Positions 46,109-55,861 are shown, counted from the stretch's first letter. The stretch: 64,000 nt of DNA from Haloferula helveola (GCF_037076345.1 NZ_AP024702.1:2666001-2730000); one strand, 5' to 3'. Program-made: numbers and translations. The notes: a model not told the origin generated them from the letters alone.

Positions 46109-47722
46109 TCAAGCCGTGTAGAACAGGTTGCTGGCGCCGGTCCACGGGTCGTCGAAGCGGCCGAGGTTCGGGAAGATCGTCTCCATCTCGCTCGAACCGC
46201 GCGCGATCCCGAACCAGTCGGCGGCGACGGCGAGGTATTGGTCGGTGGAAGTCGACGGGATCCAGCGGCCCCGCGTGCCGGATGTGTCGATGCTGCCGGC
46301 CACGTTCCCGATCTTGAACGTCGGGAAGCGCCCGTAGACGCGTCCACCCTGGACCGGGCCGCCCATCACGATCTGGTGGCCGCCGTAGCCGTGGTCGGAG
46401 CCGGCCGTGGCCGGGTCGGTCCGGTTGGGCGTGAAGGTCCGGGTGAAGTCCGACTGGGAAAGGGTGAGCACGTTGTCGTGCACCCCGAGTTGGTGCATGG
46501 CCTCGTTGAAGGCGGCGAGCGCCCCGCCGAGGTCCGACATGCGGTTCCCATGGGCGGTGAGCATGTTCTGGTGGTTGTCGTAACCGTCGGTGCTGACGAA
46601 GAAGATCTGGCGCTGGTTGCCGAAGCAGTTCCGGCCGGCGATCAACTGGGCGACCATCTTGAGCTCGTTGCCGAGGTCGTGGTCCTCGCCGTCGAAGATC
46701 GCGTTGAAGTCGACCCCGCTGTTGGCCGCCTCGAGGAGGGCGGTGTTGATGAACACCTCATTGTCGCGGGACCGCTGCATGACCTCGTTGTAGCCCTGCT
46801 CGAGCAGGTTGTCGTGGGTGTGGCGCATGATCTTGTCGAAGCCCTCGAGCCGTTTCCCGGCACTGTTCGGCTTGTAGCTCGCCACGCTGCCGTCGGGGTT
46901 GAGGGTGGCGGCACTTGAGTAGTTGGTGCCGAAGCCACTCAGGCTGCTGGCGCCGTTGGAGGTCACGATGTACTGCGACACACCGCCCGCGGTCCCGACC
47001 TGGAGCTTGTTGACCCCGTTGAGGGCGATGTTCATGGAGACGTTTCCGCCGGCGTTGTAGGAGGCGTTGAGAAGGTCGGCGGCACGCCCCCCCCACCCGG
47101 TCTGGTAGGGCTGGTCCGGCACGGAACTCTGCATCTGCACCTGCTGGTCGCTGTGCGAGTAAAGCTGCGGGGGCTTGGCGAAGTTGCCGCTTTGGAAGTT
47201 CGGGAGGGCCTCCGCCTCGAAGGTGTTGATGTCGGTGTGGAACGGCTCGACGAGGGTGCCGACGTTGGCCACGAAGCCCAGTTCGCCGGCGTTGTAGAGC
47301 GCCTGCGGGCCGGGGTTGTTGTTGGTGCCGGAGTTGGCGCCGAAGTTCGGATGGACCCCGTATTGTTCCGCCCCCGGCGCGACCGGCGCGCCGGTTTCGT
47401 CCCACCCCTGCAGTTTGGCCAGGTTGCCATCGGAAATGGACAGCACGGCCCGGCCGGCGTCGTAGTCGGCGCGCTGGGGATGGTTGATGGTGGGAATGAG
47501 CATGTTGTTGCTGTCATTCCCGCCGAAGAGGAAGACCACGACGAGAGCCTTGTAGTCGTTGCCGCCGACCGGCTCGCCGGAGGCCATGGCGGCCTGGATG
47601 AGGCGCAGGTGGGCCAGCGAGTTGACGAGGGCGGTGATCCCCATGGCGCCGCAGGCGGACCTCGACATGAAGGTCCGGCGATCGATCCCCTTGTCGGTGG
47701 GCTTGGATGTCTTGTAGGGCAT
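46109..47722 (-). CDS. DUF1501 family protein
   Basis: 537 residues. The N-terminus has a twin-arginine-like RRTFMS motif (KGIDRRTFMSRSACGAMG), consistent with Tat export. Family features are ALVVVFLFGGNDSNNMLIPT near residue 60, FVSTDGYDNHQNML, and the C-terminal DHGYGGHQIVMGG and SEMETIFPNLGRF. It always travels with DUF1800, which precedes it here by 38 bases. The biochemical role is not established; a sulfatase-like fold and polysaccharide role have been suggested for related proteins, but this is not proven. Confidence 0.9.
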   Translation of the reverse strand: MPYKTSKPTDKGIDRRTFMSRSACGAMGITALVNSLAHLRLIQAAMASGEPVGGNDYKALVVVFLFGGNDSNNMLIPTINHPQRADYDAGRAVLSISDGNLAKLQGWDETGAPVAPGAEQYGVHPNFGANSGTNNNPGPQALYNAGELGFVANVGTLVEPFHTDINTFEAEALPNFQSGNFAKPPQLYSHSDQQVQMQSSVPDQPYQTGWGGRAADLLNASYNAGGNVSMNIALNGVNKLQVGTAGGVSQYIVTSNGASSLSGFGTNYSSAATLNPDGSVASYKPNSAGKRLEGFDKIMRHTHDNLLEQGYNEVMQRSRDNEVFINTALLEAANSGVDFNAIFDGEDHDLGNELKMVAQLIAGRNCFGNQRQIFFVSTDGYDNHQNMLTAHGNRMSDLGGALAAFNEAMHQLGVHDNVLTLSQSDFTRTFTPNRTDPATAGSDHGYGGHQIVMGGPVQGGRVYGRFPTFKIGNVAGSIDTSGTRGRWIPSTSTDQYLAVAADWFGIARGSSEMETIFPNLGRFDDPWTGASNLFYTA

Positions 47723-47760
47723 GGATGGGTAAGATGGTGGATTCTTCTGGGGACGGAAGC

Positions 47761-50700
47761 CTATCGCTGGCTCAGTCCGGCCGGAGAGTGGACGATGAGG
47801 TAGAGGGCATTCTTGACCTTCTCGAGGGTCCCCTCGTTGGTGTTGAGGACGGTGTTGATGACGTACTGCCGCGGGTTTTCCGGGGAGGGATCAGACCCGT
47901 AGTCGGCCTTGAGCGCCCCGGCGGCGAAGACGAGGTCGAGGTAATCGACGAGCGCCTCTGCCTTGTCGACGACCGTTCCGCTGGCTCCGTTGTAGGCCGC
48001 GACGTATTCGGAGAAATCGGCCCGGACATAGTCGTCCGCGTTGGCGAAGCCTTCGAGACCGGTGGCATCAATGTAGCCGGGGGTATGCACGAGGTTCTCG
48101 GTGTAGTTGACGGCATCGACGACCTGGGTCTCGGTGGCGAGCTGCAACTCGGGGGCGGAGAGACCGGCAATGCCGAGACCCCCGCCCGGTGAGTAATCCG
48201 GCAGGAAGAAGTTGAAGACCGAAGGGGCCGACATCGGGGACTGGCCGAAGGTCGGGGTGCGGGACGTGAAGTGGATGATGCTGGCGTCCGGCGGGAAATT
48301 GTCGAACTGGTCGGACGGGTAGTCTTGCGCGGGCCATGCCCCGTCCTCGCCGGTGACCGGGAGGGGGATGAGGTTGCCGGAGCCCGGGTTGACGGTGTAA
48401 TCCGGTCCGGATTCAAGGCGCGTGAGAATCTCCAGGGGGATGCGCGATTGGGCATTCAGGGCGCGGATGGCATGGGCCACCACGAGGGCCGGCTCCTTCG
48501 ACTTGCCCGCATCGATGCGATTGTCGGCAATCTCAAGGTCCCGGACCTCGGGGTCGAGGATGATGGCGCGAATCACCTTCTCCATGTCGCCAAAGGTGCC
48601 GCCGGCATCGACCATGCCGGACCCGGACTGGTGGTTGGTGCCGCCGTTGAAGACGTTGGCCACGCGATAGACATAGGCCGGGCTCGGATTCGAGGTCGTG
48701 AAGCGCTTGATCAGGAGGCTCGACAGGAAGGGTGCCGTGTTCGGGTGGGCCATCAGGAGGTCGAGCGCCTGGTCGAGATCCTGCTGGCCGTTCTGTCCGG
48801 CGGGGAAGGTCTGGCCGAGGTAGACCTTCTCGTCGGTGTCGTGGCGGTTCTGCCCGATGCTCGCGTCGAAGCACTTCATGGGGCTCGTCCACTGGAGCTG
48901 GGGCAGGTAGCGGTTCCCGCTTCCCTGGTTGAAGTTGGTGTTGTTGACGACGTCACCGGAGTTGGTCTCATACTGGCTGAAGCTCCAGCCGGTGAAGACG
49001 CGGGCGAGGTTCTCGATGTCGGTGTTGGTGTAGGTCTGGATCGGCTGGCCGTCGCCACCGAGCCTCACGCGGCCGTCCGGAAGGAGTTCCAGGAGGCCGA
49101 TCGAGAACAGCTGCTGGATTTCCCGGGCGTAGTTCTCGTCAGGGAAGACGAGGATGTTGCCCCCGGTGTCCTTGATGGTCTGGTTCTTGAGGTGGCTGAG
49201 GTACTGGCCCATCATGGGCGACTTCGAGACGTACTCGATGAGGTCGCGCCATTCGCCGTCGGCATGGTCGGCGAGGGCGTCCCAGTAGCTGGCGGCCCCG
49301 TAGTGGCGGGAATTCACGGTCCCCTCCAGGCGGGAGATGACCCAGATTTCGCTGAAGGCGAGCGCGATCCGCTGACGGAACTGGTCGTGGGAGTAGCAAA
49401 AGAGGGTCCACATGCTTCCCTCGAAGTTGGTTGCCTGGGGTTCGTATCCCTGCACGGGATTGAGGCGCCTCGTCGCCCCCTCGCCGTCCTCCCCGCCGGT
49501 CCGGGCGAAGCGGTGCCCGTGGAACTCGTACTCATCAAGCGCCCAGACATAATCATAGAGGCGCGTCTGATCGAGAGCGAGCTGGTCGGTCATCCACTGC
49601 TGGTAGGCGGCGAGCTGGTCGTAGGTCCCGTCGCCCTTGTCGTACACCGGGTTGGTGGTGATCTCGGTGTAGAGCGCGTTGATGTCCGCCATGCGCGGCC
49701 CCCACGTCGTCTGGGTGAGGAAGCGGGCCACGTCGCGCAGGAGGGCTGCGCCGGCGGGCAAGGAGGCGGCTCCGGCGGCCGATTCGTAGGCCGCGGTCTC
49801 TTCGGCGCTGAGGGCGACGGCGCCGGTGAACTCCTCGAGGAATCCCCAGATTTCGCCCCCGCCGTTATTCAGTGTGTGGACGTTGCAGTAGAGGCTGAGG
49901 CCGTTCTGTCGAAAGAGCGAGTCGACGAGGTCCTGCGCACTGTAGCCGCCGGTGTCGCGGATCGTCCATGTGTGGAGCGGCGCGGCAACGCCGTCATGCG
50001 GATCGGTCATGCTCAGCGGCTCGATGACCGGGCCGCCCGCGTTGAAGTTCGGAACACCGGGCGCCGACTCCGCGACGTGGTGGATGTGCTGGTTGGTCTG
50101 GGTCGAGCTGAGCCCACCGTAGGTCGAATAGAACGAGGCTTCGGTCTTGGGGCCGTTGATGGTGAGGGTCGCGAAGCCGGAGGCGGTCGTGGCCGCGCCG
50201 CGTTCCGGAGTGAAGACCGCCTTGAAGGTGGTGACGTTTTCCGGGATGTCCGTGGCATCCATGATCAGGCAGCGCCCGCTTGAGAGGCCTCCCCGGACAT
50301 AGTCGCTGCTGCTATCGATGGTGAGCTCGACGACCTCCGGGTATTCCGCAGTGGTGTCCTGAACGGGATGGATGCGCACGTCGGCGCTGCCCCCGGCCGG
50401 ATTGAGCATGATGAAGCCCTCAAGCGGATTATCCGCGGCGTCGGTGACCTCGTAGTCGGACGGATCGGAGTGCCCCTCGCCGGGATCGCTGCTGGTGCCG
50501 AGGGTGAAGAAGACCGGGACGGCCGGCCCGCTGCCCCCGGTGGCGGTGATGCGGAAGACACCGACGGTGCCCTCGAGTTCGTAGGCGTCGGCGGTCACCA
50601 CCTCCACCCCGACGACGGGCATGGGCGAGGGAGGGGTGTAGTCGTTGTCGACGCTGGGATCGGCCCCTGCACGGTATTGCTGGAGGTAAGTTGCGCCGAT

Positions 50701-51648
50701 GGCAGCGCCCTCCGCATCAGGCGTCTGGGTATCAGCATCGGCGGGGTTGTTGGGGTCGAGCCCGTGCAGTACTTCCCACTCGTTGGCGATGCCATCCGCG
50801 TCGGTATCGGCCGGGGCGCGGGTCGCGTCAGCCGCCGGCGAGGGATCCTCGGTGAAAATGGCGTTCACCTGCGCCGGGGTAATGGCGGACGAGTAAACGC
50901 GGACGTCATCAAGGTCTCCCCGAAACCACTGGTGCGGGCCGGTCTCGCCGCCGAGCTCGGGGGCTTTCGACCCGACGCCGAGGTAGCCGAAGCGCTTCTC
51001 GCCGGTGCCGAAGCTGGTCGAACCGGGGACAGCCAGATCCGCATCGAGCGTCCCGTCGATGAAGATCTGCATCGATTCCCCGTAGCCGTTGAACACGGCG
51101 AGGACATGGTGCCACAGCCCGTCGTTGACCGGCGTGGTCGAGGCGAGCTCCCTGAGCCCGGCATTCGTTTGCACGCTGAAGCCGATCTGCCCGGGACCGG
51201 CCACGGGGCCGTCGATCCCGAGCTGCCAAAACTTGTCGGTGTCATACGACACGATCACCTGGTCCGTGCCGACCACGGTTTTGACCCACACGCTCACCGA
51301 AACGTCCCGATGGCCTCCATTGGAGTAAAACGACGGAAGCGCGACGGCCTGCCCGACGGAACTGAAGCGGAGCGCTTTCGATCCGATCCTGCCCGGCACG
51401 AAAGGGTCCGCACCGAAGCCCTGCAGGGTTCCCTTGCCGAGACCACGCGCCTCCAGGGAGCTCCCGTTGAGTTGGTAGTGCACCCCGATGCGCGGGTCTG
51501 CCGAGGCGGCTGGCGTGGCGAGAACACCAACCAATGTCGCCAAGCGAGCGAACGTCCTGCCCCGCGTCCGAGGCAGGCGCTTCGGCAAGAACCGCCCGTG
51601 CCTCGGGCGGCAAATGAGGGACTCGGGTTTTTTGGGGCAAGAGACCAT
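47761..51648 (-). CDS. Large secreted DUF1800 protein with LamG and CHRD-like modules
   Basis: 1,295 residues from the ATG at 51648. The signal is RTFARLATLVGVLATPAASA. A LamG-type domain covers about residues 45-230 (VSVSVWVKTVVGTDQVIVSY; YLGVGSKAPELGGETGPHQW; LDDVRVYSSAITPAQV). A calcium-binding DTDADGIANEWEVLHGLDPN segment lies near 285. A CHRD-like domain is at about 480-620 (TFKAVFTPERGAATTASGFA; LSLYCNVHTLNNGGGEI). The DUF1800 domain fills the C-terminal half (FLTQTTWGPRMADINALY; HDQFRQRIALAFSEIWVIS; ENYAREIQQLFSIGL). It leads the cluster with DUF1501. An upstream ORF extension to 51786 is not signal-like. Confidence 0.88.
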   Translation of the reverse strand: MVSCPKKPESLICRPRHGRFLPKRLPRTRGRTFARLATLVGVLATPAASADPRIGVHYQLNGSSLEARGLGKGTLQGFGADPFVPGRIGSKALRFSSVGQAVALPSFYSNGGHRDVSVSVWVKTVVGTDQVIVSYDTDKFWQLGIDGPVAGPGQIGFSVQTNAGLRELASTTPVNDGLWHHVLAVFNGYGESMQIFIDGTLDADLAVPGSTSFGTGEKRFGYLGVGSKAPELGGETGPHQWFRGDLDDVRVYSSAITPAQVNAIFTEDPSPAADATRAPADTDADGIANEWEVLHGLDPNNPADADTQTPDAEGAAIGATYLQQYRAGADPSVDNDYTPPSPMPVVGVEVVTADAYELEGTVGVFRITATGGSGPAVPVFFTLGTSSDPGEGHSDPSDYEVTDAADNPLEGFIMLNPAGGSADVRIHPVQDTTAEYPEVVELTIDSSSDYVRGGLSSGRCLIMDATDIPENVTTFKAVFTPERGAATTASGFATLTINGPKTEASFYSTYGGLSSTQTNQHIHHVAESAPGVPNFNAGGPVIEPLSMTDPHDGVAAPLHTWTIRDTGGYSAQDLVDSLFRQNGLSLYCNVHTLNNGGGEIWGFLEEFTGAVALSAEETAAYESAAGAASLPAGAALLRDVARFLTQTTWGPRMADINALYTEITTNPVYDKGDGTYDQLAAYQQWMTDQLALDQTRLYDYVWALDEYEFHGHRFARTGGEDGEGATRRLNPVQGYEPQATNFEGSMWTLFCYSHDQFRQRIALAFSEIWVISRLEGTVNSRHYGAASYWDALADHADGEWRDLIEYVSKSPMMGQYLSHLKNQTIKDTGGNILVFPDENYAREIQQLFSIGLLELLPDGRVRLGGDGQPIQTYTNTDIENLARVFTGWSFSQYETNSGDVVNNTNFNQGSGNRYLPQLQWTSPMKCFDASIGQNRHDTDEKVYLGQTFPAGQNGQQDLDQALDLLMAHPNTAPFLSSLLIKRFTTSNPSPAYVYRVANVFNGGTNHQSGSGMVDAGGTFGDMEKVIRAIILDPEVRDLEIADNRIDAGKSKEPALVVAHAIRALNAQSRIPLEILTRLESGPDYTVNPGSGNLIPLPVTGEDGAWPAQDYPSDQFDNFPPDASIIHFTSRTPTFGQSPMSAPSVFNFFLPDYSPGGGLGIAGLSAPELQLATETQVVDAVNYTENLVHTPGYIDATGLEGFANADDYVRADFSEYVAAYNGASGTVVDKAEALVDYLDLVFAAGALKADYGSDPSPENPRQYVINTVLNTNEGTLEKVKNALYLIVHSPAGLSQR

Positions 51649-51714
51649 TCGGCGAGAGCATAGCTTTCCGGGCGGGTGTGCCAAGGTATTCTGACGCTGC
51701 GGGCTTCCCGGCAA

Positions 51715-51748
51715 TTCCGGGGCCCCGAAGGACCTTCGAGCCCCGGAA
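51715..51748. repeat. Inverted repeat upstream of the DUF1800 gene
   Basis: TTCCGGGGC and GCCCCGGAA pair exactly, with an inner GAAGG/CCTTC pair, giving a long GC-rich stem. No T-run follows on either strand. It lies 67 bases upstream of the DUF1800 start in the untranslated region and could be a leader structure or a terminator for transcription from the gene at 52290. Confidence 0.5.
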
Positions 51749-51830
51749 ATCGGCCAGATCAAAGGGGGGCAGGCGAGCGGAGCCACAGCGGGACGGCCAC
51801 CATGCTCTCCATCCCCGCCGCATCTCCCGT

Positions 51831-51846
51831 GAAAGGGGTTGGTCCT
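51831..51846 (+). repeat. REP-like GTGAAAGGGGTTGGTCC unit
   Basis: A degenerate copy of the AAAGGGGTCAGTCC unit (TGAAAGGGGTTGGTCC), 13 bases to the left of the MITE-like element. Confidence 0.45.
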
Positions 51847-51859
51847 GAACGGTGCTTCC

Positions 51860-52071
51860 TAGACCGTTTGCCAAAAGTAGTTGCCGAAACGGCCGAGCCT
51901 GGGGGAGCCAAGGCCAAGGCGCGAGGAGGGCGTGGATCGAGATCCACAACCGACGAGCAACGCTGGGATTAGCTCCCGCAGGCCGGAACCCCAAGAACCG
52001 ATCCGCGAAGCGGCTATCCTTCTAACCAAAGAACGAACCCGTTTCGGCAAGGACTTTTGGCAAGCGGTCTA
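51860..52071. mobile_element. 212-bp MITE-like element with 33-bp terminal inverted repeats
   Basis: The left end TAGACCGTTTGCCAAAAGTA (51860-51892 in full) and the right end (52039-52071) are inverse with 30 of 33 positions matching. Both ends begin or finish with TA, which fits the TA target duplication of Tc1/mariner/IS630-type transposition. The 146-base inside has no ORF but contains GGATCGAGATCC and other short self-complementary blocks, so a folded RNA is also possible. No related transposase is in the window. The element sits between a REP-like unit and dispersed-repeat copy A. Confidence 0.7.
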
Positions 52072-52086
52072 AGGCGTGTCTTCGAG

Positions 52087-52265
52087 AGGAGGCGACTTGG
52101 ATGCAAAGACGGCAGAAGGTCAATGGGTCCAAAGTCCCTTTGCTCAAGCGTCGGCGCACGACCGCAACGGTCAGCGTGCTCGGACTTTCGACTTTGCGAC
52201 CTACTGACCGCAACCGCCATTCAAGCAGTGAAATTCCGGGCGGACCTCTTCGACATCCGACAGGT
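52087..52265 (+). repeat. Dispersed intergenic repeat, copy A
   Basis: Begins GAGGCGACTTGGATG and includes AAGTCCCTTTGCTCAAGCGT, CGGCGCACGACCGCAACGG, an internal CTTTCGAC and ACCGCAACCGCC, ending near CCGACAGG. Copies B (55655) and C (59563) share these blocks in the same order. The repeat contains AAGTCC...GGACTTTCGACTTT self-complementarity. It lies just after the stop of the beta-helix gene. With the MITE-like element it accounts for most of the 641-base gap 51649-52289. Confidence 0.7.
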
Positions 52266-52289
52266 TTCACCCGTCGTCTCCGGTCACCC

Positions 52290-55200
52290 TCAAGGGTTGA
52301 GCAGTTCCGCCTCGAGCCGGAAGAAGGCCCTCGGGGAATTGGCGGAGCCGACCACGGAGAGCTCGCCGGTGGCGGGGGAAAAGGAATCGATGTAGCCGGG
52401 GGCGACGAAGGTGTTGGTGCCGCTGGGACCGTCGTGGGTGAGGATGATCTCGCTGAAATCGACGAGGTCGGTGGAGCGGCGGAGGTGGACGCGGATGTAG
52501 GGCGCGGCGTCCGGATGGATGCTGTTGCTGAGGCTGAAGAGCGGGGCGTTGAGGCTGAAGGCGAGGGCGGCGGGGTCGTCACGGTCGAAGGTGAAGGGAT
52601 CGGTGCCGGTGGAGTGCTCGACGCCGAAGGGGTTGCCATCGAAGTCCCAGTCCTCGTCCCAGTAGAGGGCGAGGTCGTCGAGTCCCTGGGATTCGGCGGC
52701 GCCGATGTCGGGTGCGGCGTCGCGGGGGAAACCGCGCTGGTCGGTGAAGGCCGTGCTGGTGGTGGCGGCGTCGATCGCCGGGGAGCCGGGAAGTGGGAGG
52801 TGGACCGGCAAGCCGTCGCCGCGGATGGCGAGGGGGGCGAGCATCGGGTCGCCGGAGGTGAGGTTGGTGCCGAGGAGGGTGGCGGTGGCGCCGACTTCCT
52901 CGAGGTTCCCCGGCAGGTTCCCGGCGTTGATGGTGTTCTCGAGGGTTAAGGTGGCGAAGCTGTTGCTGATGCCGCCGCCGGTTCCCGATCCGGCGAGGTT
53001 GTCAGTGAAGGTGCTGTGGGTGACGGTGACCGGTTGGGGTCCATTGAGGAACAGGGCACCGCCGATTGAGGTGGCCTCGTTTGCGGAGAAAGTGCAGTGG
53101 TCGACGGTGACGCCTCGAGCAAAGCGCGTGCTGACCGCGCCGCCATCCCCCGCCCGGTTGCGGGCGAAGGTCGAGAAGGAGAGCTCCACGTCACAATCGA
53201 TAAAGCTGAATATCGCGCCTCCTCTATCAAGGACGCGCTGCTCCAGCGGCTCCGTGCCGCCCTTACGGCCGGGCCTGTTCTCCTCCACGAGGCAGTCGTG
53301 GAGGCGCAGGCGTCCGTTCTCGCCGTTTGAGATGGCTCCGCCCCGGCCACCAACACCTACGAGGATTCCCCCGCCGAGGTCCACGTATCCTCCGTTGCCG
53401 CCCCGATTGTTGAAGAGCAGGCACGAGAGCAGGGAGAGCGAGCCGGCGGACCGGATCGATCCTCCGTCGCCCCCTCTGTAGTCATCGAAAGTGCCATCCT
53501 CCACCCCGTCCGGGGATTGGCCATTGCCGAGGCTGAGGTTCTGCAGGACCACCGTGGCCCCGGTCCCGAGGTCGAAGTGACGGGTGGGGGTGACGCCGGT
53601 GAAGGACGAGAGCCCGTCGAGGAGGACGCCACCGGAGCGGGCCGAGGCGTCGAGGAAGAGCCCGGGGTGGGAAGGGATCTCGAGCTGGCCGAGGGCGAGG
53701 GCGATGCGGTTCGGGAAGCGGGTGCTGGAGAAGAGGATGCGGTGGCCGGGTTGGTCGGCCGCGGCGATGGCCTCGCGCAGCGAGACCCCGGCCCCGCCGC
53801 CGGGGAAGCCGTCGTCCTCGTCGAAGTTGGTGGTGACGGTCACGACCGGGCCGGCCTCCACCGCGCCGATGTCGCGCGTGCCGCCGACGAGGTGGGGGAA
53901 GCCGCGCTGGTCGACGCCCGGGTCGGTGGAGCTGGTGGCGTCGATCAGCGGGGAGTCTTCCAGCGGGTGCACCGTCTTGGTCGGCCCGCCGAACCAGGCC
54001 GGGGCGCTGAGCAGCGGGTCCTTGGGCGCGGCGGGGGTGCCGACCAGCGGGCCGGCCGGGAAGGTGGCCGAGACGCTGCTGTTGTTGCCGATGAAGTTGG
54101 TGCCGGTGGGGGTGATGGTGCCGCTCACCCGGGCGATGTCGCCGAACGATGGATCGGTGTTTCCGGCGAGGACGCTGTTGTGGAGGAGCAGGGGAACGGA
54201 GCTTTGGAAATAGAGCCCCCCTCCAGAGCCGGTGCCCGTGTTGCCGGTGATGGTGCAGGAGTCGAGGCGCAGGGTGGAATCGGCGATGGCAACCAGCCCG
54301 CCCGTGCCAGACGATCCAGTGGAGCGATTTCCATAAATGGTGCAGGCCTTGAGCTCGCAGGTCGCGGAATTCTGGACCCAGAGCGCCCCGCCGTCGGCCG
54401 CGGCATGGTGCGAAAGGGTGCAGCGGGACAGCCGCACGGACGCAGTGGTCCCCACAAAAACGCCCCCCCCGACACTATTGGTGGTCCCGCCGGTCAGGTG
54501 GAGCGCCTCGATGCGCAGGTCGGCGGTGCCGGAGAGGAAAAAGATCCGGTTGGCCCGGTGCGCGTCGATCGTCACACCCTGCGGCAGCTCGGAGGCGTCG
54601 ATGGTGAGGGTGCCCGAGCTCTTGGTGATCTCCCCGGTATTTACGTCAAGGTGTTGCCCGCTGAGGCCCGTGTCGAAGGTGATGAGCGCGCCGTCGGGCG
54701 AATGGAGGACCGCCTCGCGGAGGGACACCTCGGCGCCGGCCAGCGAGCCGTCGTTCTCGTCGTCGGTGGTGGTGACCACCGTGCCGAGATCCTCCCAGGA
54801 CGTGGCGACCACCACGTTGTCCCAGCTGACGGCGCCGCCGCCGCTGGCGAGGCGCAGGCCGGTGCTCCAGTTCGTCTCGGGGAAGGCCTGGGCAACGAGG
54901 GGGGCCGGCTCGGAGGCATTGAGGTCGGGGTCGACCCACATCGAGATCTGGTTCCCGACGTAGTCGATCTTGGCGACCAGCGTGTAGCGGGTGTTGGTGG
55001 CTACCGGGACCGCCGAGTCGGTCACGGTGAAGAGGTCCTGCAGGCCGAAGTTGGGCTGGTTGAAGCGCTTCCCGAAGAAGACGCGCTCCACCCCGAAGTC
55101 GAACGAGGAAATCCCGAAGAAGGTGGGCAGGGTGTCGCCGGTGGTGACGCTGGCGCGGAAGTAGACGACGTTGGCGTCCGAGCTGGGCGAGCTGAGGGGG

Positions 55201-55502
55201 TCATTCACCGCCCCGTCGGCGGTGCTGGCACCGTTGTAGTCGCGGAGGACTGAGGAGTTGTTGGTGACAAGTTGACGGCCGACGACCGGGGGGTTGCTGC
55301 CGACGTCCTGCCAGGCCGAGGCGGTGCCGGTGTGGGTCGGGGTGGGGGTGTTGTTGGCGTAGTCCCAGAAGGTGCCGCCGTCGGAACCCGCCAGCGGTCC
55401 GTCCTGGTAGGCGAAGGTCTCCACCCCGATGATTTCGCCGGCAAGCGGAAGGGAGGCGGTGAGGAAAAGCGCGAGCGTGCGCAGAGGGGGGAAGCTCTTC
55501 AT
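52290..55502 (-). CDS. Large secreted beta-helix protein (choice-of-anchor Q type)
   Basis: 1,070 residues from the ATG at 55502, with a signal peptide (MKSFPPLRTLALFLTASLPL, cut near AGEII). Residues about 25-235 are a lectin-like beta module (IIGVETFAYQDGPLAGSDGG; FGVERVFFGKRFNQPNFGL). From about 260 a right-handed beta-helix follows, in two rounds, each opening with a LREA-type segment (AEVSLREAVLHSPDGALITF; AGVSLREAIAAADQPGHRIL) and closing with DQRGFPHLVGGTRDIGAVEA or DQRGFPRDAAPDIGAAES, the choice-of-anchor Q signature. The C-terminal 120 residues form a beta-rich end module. No catalytic residues were identified; polysaccharide binding or cleavage is possible. Confidence 0.8.
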   Translation of the reverse strand: MKSFPPLRTLALFLTASLPLAGEIIGVETFAYQDGPLAGSDGGTFWDYANNTPTPTHTGTASAWQDVGSNPPVVGRQLVTNNSSVLRDYNGASTADGAVNDPLSSPSSDANVVYFRASVTTGDTLPTFFGISSFDFGVERVFFGKRFNQPNFGLQDLFTVTDSAVPVATNTRYTLVAKIDYVGNQISMWVDPDLNASEPAPLVAQAFPETNWSTGLRLASGGGAVSWDNVVVATSWEDLGTVVTTTDDENDGSLAGAEVSLREAVLHSPDGALITFDTGLSGQHLDVNTGEITKSSGTLTIDASELPQGVTIDAHRANRIFFLSGTADLRIEALHLTGGTTNSVGGGVFVGTTASVRLSRCTLSHHAAADGGALWVQNSATCELKACTIYGNRSTGSSGTGGLVAIADSTLRLDSCTITGNTGTGSGGGLYFQSSVPLLLHNSVLAGNTDPSFGDIARVSGTITPTGTNFIGNNSSVSATFPAGPLVGTPAAPKDPLLSAPAWFGGPTKTVHPLEDSPLIDATSSTDPGVDQRGFPHLVGGTRDIGAVEAGPVVTVTTNFDEDDGFPGGGAGVSLREAIAAADQPGHRILFSSTRFPNRIALALGQLEIPSHPGLFLDASARSGGVLLDGLSSFTGVTPTRHFDLGTGATVVLQNLSLGNGQSPDGVEDGTFDDYRGGDGGSIRSAGSLSLLSCLLFNNRGGNGGYVDLGGGILVGVGGRGGAISNGENGRLRLHDCLVEENRPGRKGGTEPLEQRVLDRGGAIFSFIDCDVELSFSTFARNRAGDGGAVSTRFARGVTVDHCTFSANEATSIGGALFLNGPQPVTVTHSTFTDNLAGSGTGGGISNSFATLTLENTINAGNLPGNLEEVGATATLLGTNLTSGDPMLAPLAIRGDGLPVHLPLPGSPAIDAATTSTAFTDQRGFPRDAAPDIGAAESQGLDDLALYWDEDWDFDGNPFGVEHSTGTDPFTFDRDDPAALAFSLNAPLFSLSNSIHPDAAPYIRVHLRRSTDLVDFSEIILTHDGPSGTNTFVAPGYIDSFSPATGELSVVGSANSPRAFFRLEAELLNP

Positions 55503-55654
55503 GGGTAAGTAAGACCTTGGCGGGAAGGGAGTCCGTCCGCAAGGGCGAGCGAGGGTTCGGCAACGGATGAAGCAGGCCGCAGGCCATGACGGAAGGCGCT
55601 GAGTGACGAGGGGGCCGTCCTGAATGGCACGCCGTTCGTGCGGTCTTTCCAAGC

Positions 55655-55793
55655 GGAGACGACTCGTTCGAAAGGGCGGCTGAAGGTCAAAAGGTCCAAG
55701 GTCGAAAGTCCCTTTGCTCAAGCGACGGCGCCCGACCGCAACCGCCAGTCAGGCAGCGACATTCGGGACGGACCCCTCCGACGGCCACCGGAA
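55655..55793 (+). repeat. Dispersed intergenic repeat, copy B
   Basis: Shares GGCGGCTGAAGGTCAAAAGG, TCCAAGGTCGAAAGTCCC, TTTGCTCAAGCG and CCGACCGCAACCGCCAGTCA with copies A and C. The middle section that carries CTTTCGA...GACC in A and C is missing, so this copy is shorter. It lies 69 bases upstream of the SLC13 gene and fills much of the 359-base gap 55503-55861; nothing else is seen there. Confidence 0.7.
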
Positions 55794-55861
55794 CGCCCGG
55801 TGGATTGGGTGTCGCCTCCTGTCGCCCGGCGACCCATGCTGGGCGCGATGGAGTTGTCGAC

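Noticed and set aside
48271..50283. 670-codon plus-strand ORF
   Set aside because: It lies fully inside the minus-strand DUF1800 gene, whose domain motifs are clear. A shadow frame.
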